Source of the DNA: Granulicatella elegans ATCC 700633
Lineage (GTDB): Bacteria > Bacillota > Bacilli > Lactobacillales > Aerococcaceae
Assembly: GCF_000162475.2 (NCBI RefSeq)
Contig: NZ_KI391971.1
Location: 1,322,911-1,386,910, forward strand
DNA length: 64,000 nt
Direction: 5' to 3'
Shown here: positions 62,375-64,000 of the stretch, one piece after another
How the letters are laid out: every line of letters starts with the position of its first letter
Numbering within the stretch: the stretch's first letter is position 1
Notes under the pieces: generated by a model
Databases searched by the model: none
Told to the model about the DNA's origin: nothing
What the model saw: the letters and a program-made list of their open reading frames with translations, nothing else
Program-made: the position numbers and the translations under genes

Positions 62375-63174
62375 TATTGTCCTCTAAAAATAACTAATGC
62401 AATTGTTAAAACTACAAGTGTAAGAGCTGTTACTCCATCTTTCTTGCCATATGTTAACACACGATATTTTGTTCTACCAGTTCCACCTTGATATCCTCTA
62501 GCTTCCATTGCAGTCGCTAATTCTTCTGCACGATTAAATGAACTAACAAATAAAGGAATTAAAATCGGAATAATAGCTTTCATTTGTTCAAATAAATTAC
62601 CTTCTCCAAAATCTACACCACGAGCTCTTTGTGCATTCATAATCTTTTGAGCTTCATCCATTAATGTTGGAACAAAACGTAAAGCAATCGATAGCATTAA
62701 AGCAATCTCATGAACAGGAACACCAATTTTTCCTAAAGGTTTCATAATAGACTCCATCGCATCTGCAATTTGCAAAGGAGGTGTTGTTAAAGTCATCAAT
62801 GTAGAAATAAAAATAATCAATACAAAGCGTAAGAAAATATAGACTGCATTAATGACACCAAATGAAGTAACTTTAATGAAGCTCCATTCAAAATAAACAT
62901 CCCCACCAGATGTAAACAACATTTGCAATACAACGGTAAATAAAATAACCCACAATAGTGGTTTCACACCATTCCAAAAGAACTTCATTGGAATTTTAGA
63001 AGCTAATAAAGCTACCAATGTGAAAATCGCTAAAATTAAATAAGTTAACCAATTATTTGCAAGGAAAATAATAATAATAAATACAAATGTAGAAATAAAT
63101 TTGGTGCGAGGATCCAATTGATGAACAAAAGAGTCCCCTTGTAAATAGCGTCCTAATAACAATTTATCTAACAT
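62374..63174 (-). CDS. ecfT: ECF transporter transmembrane protein EcfT
   Basis: 266 residues, about five to eight membrane helices. The two Ala-Arg-Gly coupling motifs occur in QRARGVDFG and MEARGYQGG, the helices that contact EcfA1 and EcfA2. General T component shared by several vitamin-binding S proteins. Starts directly after the ecfA2 stop. Confidence 0.95.
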   Translation of the reverse strand: MLDKLLLGRYLQGDSFVHQLDPRTKFISTFVFIIIIFLANNWLTYLILAIFTLVALLASKIPMKFFWNGVKPLLWVILFTVVLQMLFTSGGDVYFEWSFIKVTSFGVINAVYIFLRFVLIIFISTLMTLTTPPLQIADAMESIMKPLGKIGVPVHEIALMLSIALRFVPTLMDEAQKIMNAQRARGVDFGEGNLFEQMKAIIPILIPLFVSSFNRAEELATAMEARGYQGGTGRTKYRVLTYGKKDGVTALTLVVLTIALVIFRGQ

Positions 63175-64000
63175 TTATTCATTCACCCCACGTTCTTCTA
63201 AGATAGCATCCGCTAACTCATCTAAAGTTAAAGGCATTTTATCAGTAGACCAACCTTTTTCTTTTAATTTTTCAACAAAAGCTAAAGTCGTTGGCACTCC
63301 TAATTGTTTTTCTAATAACCAAGAAGCATCTGAGAAAACTTCTTTAGGTGAACCTTCTTTTACAACATTTCCAGCTTCAATCACAATTACATGATCAGCA
63401 TAATCACTGACATCATTCATTTGATGTGTCACTAAAACGATGGTCATATTTTGTTCTTTATTTAATTTATAAAACATCTCCATCATTTCTAAACGACCTT
63501 TTGGATCAAGACCAGCTGTCGGTTCATCTAATACTAACACTTCTGGTTTCATCGCTAATACACCTGCAATAGCAACACGTCTCATTTGCCCACCCGATAA
63601 ATCAAATGGTGATTTTTTTAAAACTTCTTCAGGTAATCCTACCGTTTTAACGACTTCAGCAGCGATTTTTAATGCTTCTTCTTCACTAACTCCAAAGTTT
63701 TTTGGACCAAAAGCAATATCTTTTTCTACAGTTTCTTCAAACAATTGTGCTTCTGGAAATTGAAAAACAATCCCTACTTTTTTACGCAAAGGTTTTAAAT
63801 CTTTATTTCCAGTAGTTGAATCAATCGTTTTATCCCCTAATTCAACAAGACCTTCCGTTGGTTTTAATAAAGCATTTAAATGTTGAAGAATCGTAGATTT
63901 TCCTGAACCAGTATGACCAATAATAGCTACATAAGAACCATCTTTAACTGAAAACGTCACATCATGTAATGCTCTCATTTCAAAGGGAGTACCCGCTTGA
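63175..64000 (-). CDS. ecfA2: ECF transporter ATPase EcfA2 (N-terminal end outside window)
   Basis: Partial. Walker [22 protein letters not shown] (Q-loop form of EcfA2), [13 protein letters not shown], Walker [14 protein letters not shown] and VTHQMND. The frame stays open to the right edge with residues QAGTPFE before the internal Met at 63978, matching the usual EcfA2 N terminus. The true start is therefore outside. It powers uptake of vitamins or metals with EcfA1, EcfT and S components. Confidence 0.95.
   Translation of the reverse strand, partial: QAGTPFEMRALHDVTFSVKDGSYVAIIGHTGSGKSTILQHLNALLKPTEGLVELGDKTIDSTTGNKDLKPLRKKVGIVFQFPEAQLFEETVEKDIAFGPKNFGVSEEEALKIAAEVVKTVGLPEEVLKKSPFDLSGGQMRRVAIAGVLAMKPEVLVLDEPTAGLDPKGRLEMMEMFYKLNKEQNMTIVLVTHQMNDVSDYADHVIVIEAGNVVKEGSPKEVFSDASWLLEKQLGVPTTLAFVEKLKEKGWSTDKMPLTLDELADAILEERGVNE

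Overview
The window is AT-rich (about 35% G+C by eye) chromosomal DNA from a low-GC Gram-positive bacterium, almost certainly a member of the Lactobacillales. The signs are L-lactate dehydrogenase, class II aldolase, dltABCD with a DltX-like peptide, CopY/CopB, ECF transporter genes, cre and CodY-type operators, strong AGGAGG ribosome-binding sites, and the mfd-rqcP-divIC-tilS-hpt-ftsH-hslO neighbourhood. A Carnobacteriaceae-like host such as Granulicatella is my best guess, from overall impression rather than a search. It looks like ordinary core chromosome with a few accessory insertions. No tRNA, rRNA, CRISPR array or prophage was seen. The window opens inside mgtA and closes inside ecfA2, and most genes are on the minus strand.

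Layout. 1-2.6 kb: mgtA (3' part missing) behind an M-box Mg2+ riboswitch with terminator and a short acidic/proline leader ORF. 2.6-3.6 kb: tenA under a TPP riboswitch. 3.7-6.6 kb: a SAP-domain gene, then an operon of low-Mr phosphotyrosine phosphatase, AI-2E-family membrane protein and tadA. 6.6-8.8 kb: glmS with a glmS ribozyme leader. 8.9-12.5 kb: an unknown membrane protein, fba, and a CapA-type protein. 12.5-16.8 kb: dltABCD plus a DltX-like ORF after dltD, with a CodY-like box in the promoter. 16.8-20.2 kb: a copper island (copY-copB, two cop boxes) beside an IS3-family remnant. 20.2-35.2 kb: a ROK kinase, then the conserved hslO, ftsH, hpt, tilS, S1-domain gene, divIC, rqcP, flippase, mfd, pth block, interrupted by mgtC and an unknown membrane gene.

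35.4-44.3 kb: ldh, an HxlR regulator divergent from an alpha/beta hydrolase, a Cof-type HAD phosphatase, a short ssb paralogue, the rapZ-yvcK-whiA cluster, and a BceRS-like two-component system. 44.4-51.8 kb: a cytoplasmic 5'-nucleotidase and a Ugp-type ABC importer operon that includes an RNase-J-like metallo-beta-lactamase-fold protein. 51.9-54.7 kb: a BceAB-type ABC transporter with a BceR-type box upstream. 54.8-55.1 kb: a probable stand-alone structured RNA with its own terminator. 55.1-64 kb: panE with an orphan PTS IIC-like transporter, gltX, a membrane-anchored hydrolase, an M29 aminopeptidase, truA, a small helical protein, ecfT and ecfA2.

Two signals stand out. (1) The mgtA leader combines an M-box/terminator with a 25-codon ORF beginning MPEPD. 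The last codons of this ORF can pair with the mgtA ribosome-binding site, which suggests a second, translational control layer resembling in kind the enterobacterial mgtL leader. (2) A family of dispersed, modular inverted repeats (about 78 bp short forms, about 134-141 bp long forms, plus hairpin derivatives) lies at 38.9-39.1, 46.0-46.4 and 57.3 kb. Its internal hairpins differ in sequence but keep their pairing, so they appear to be selected as RNA structures.
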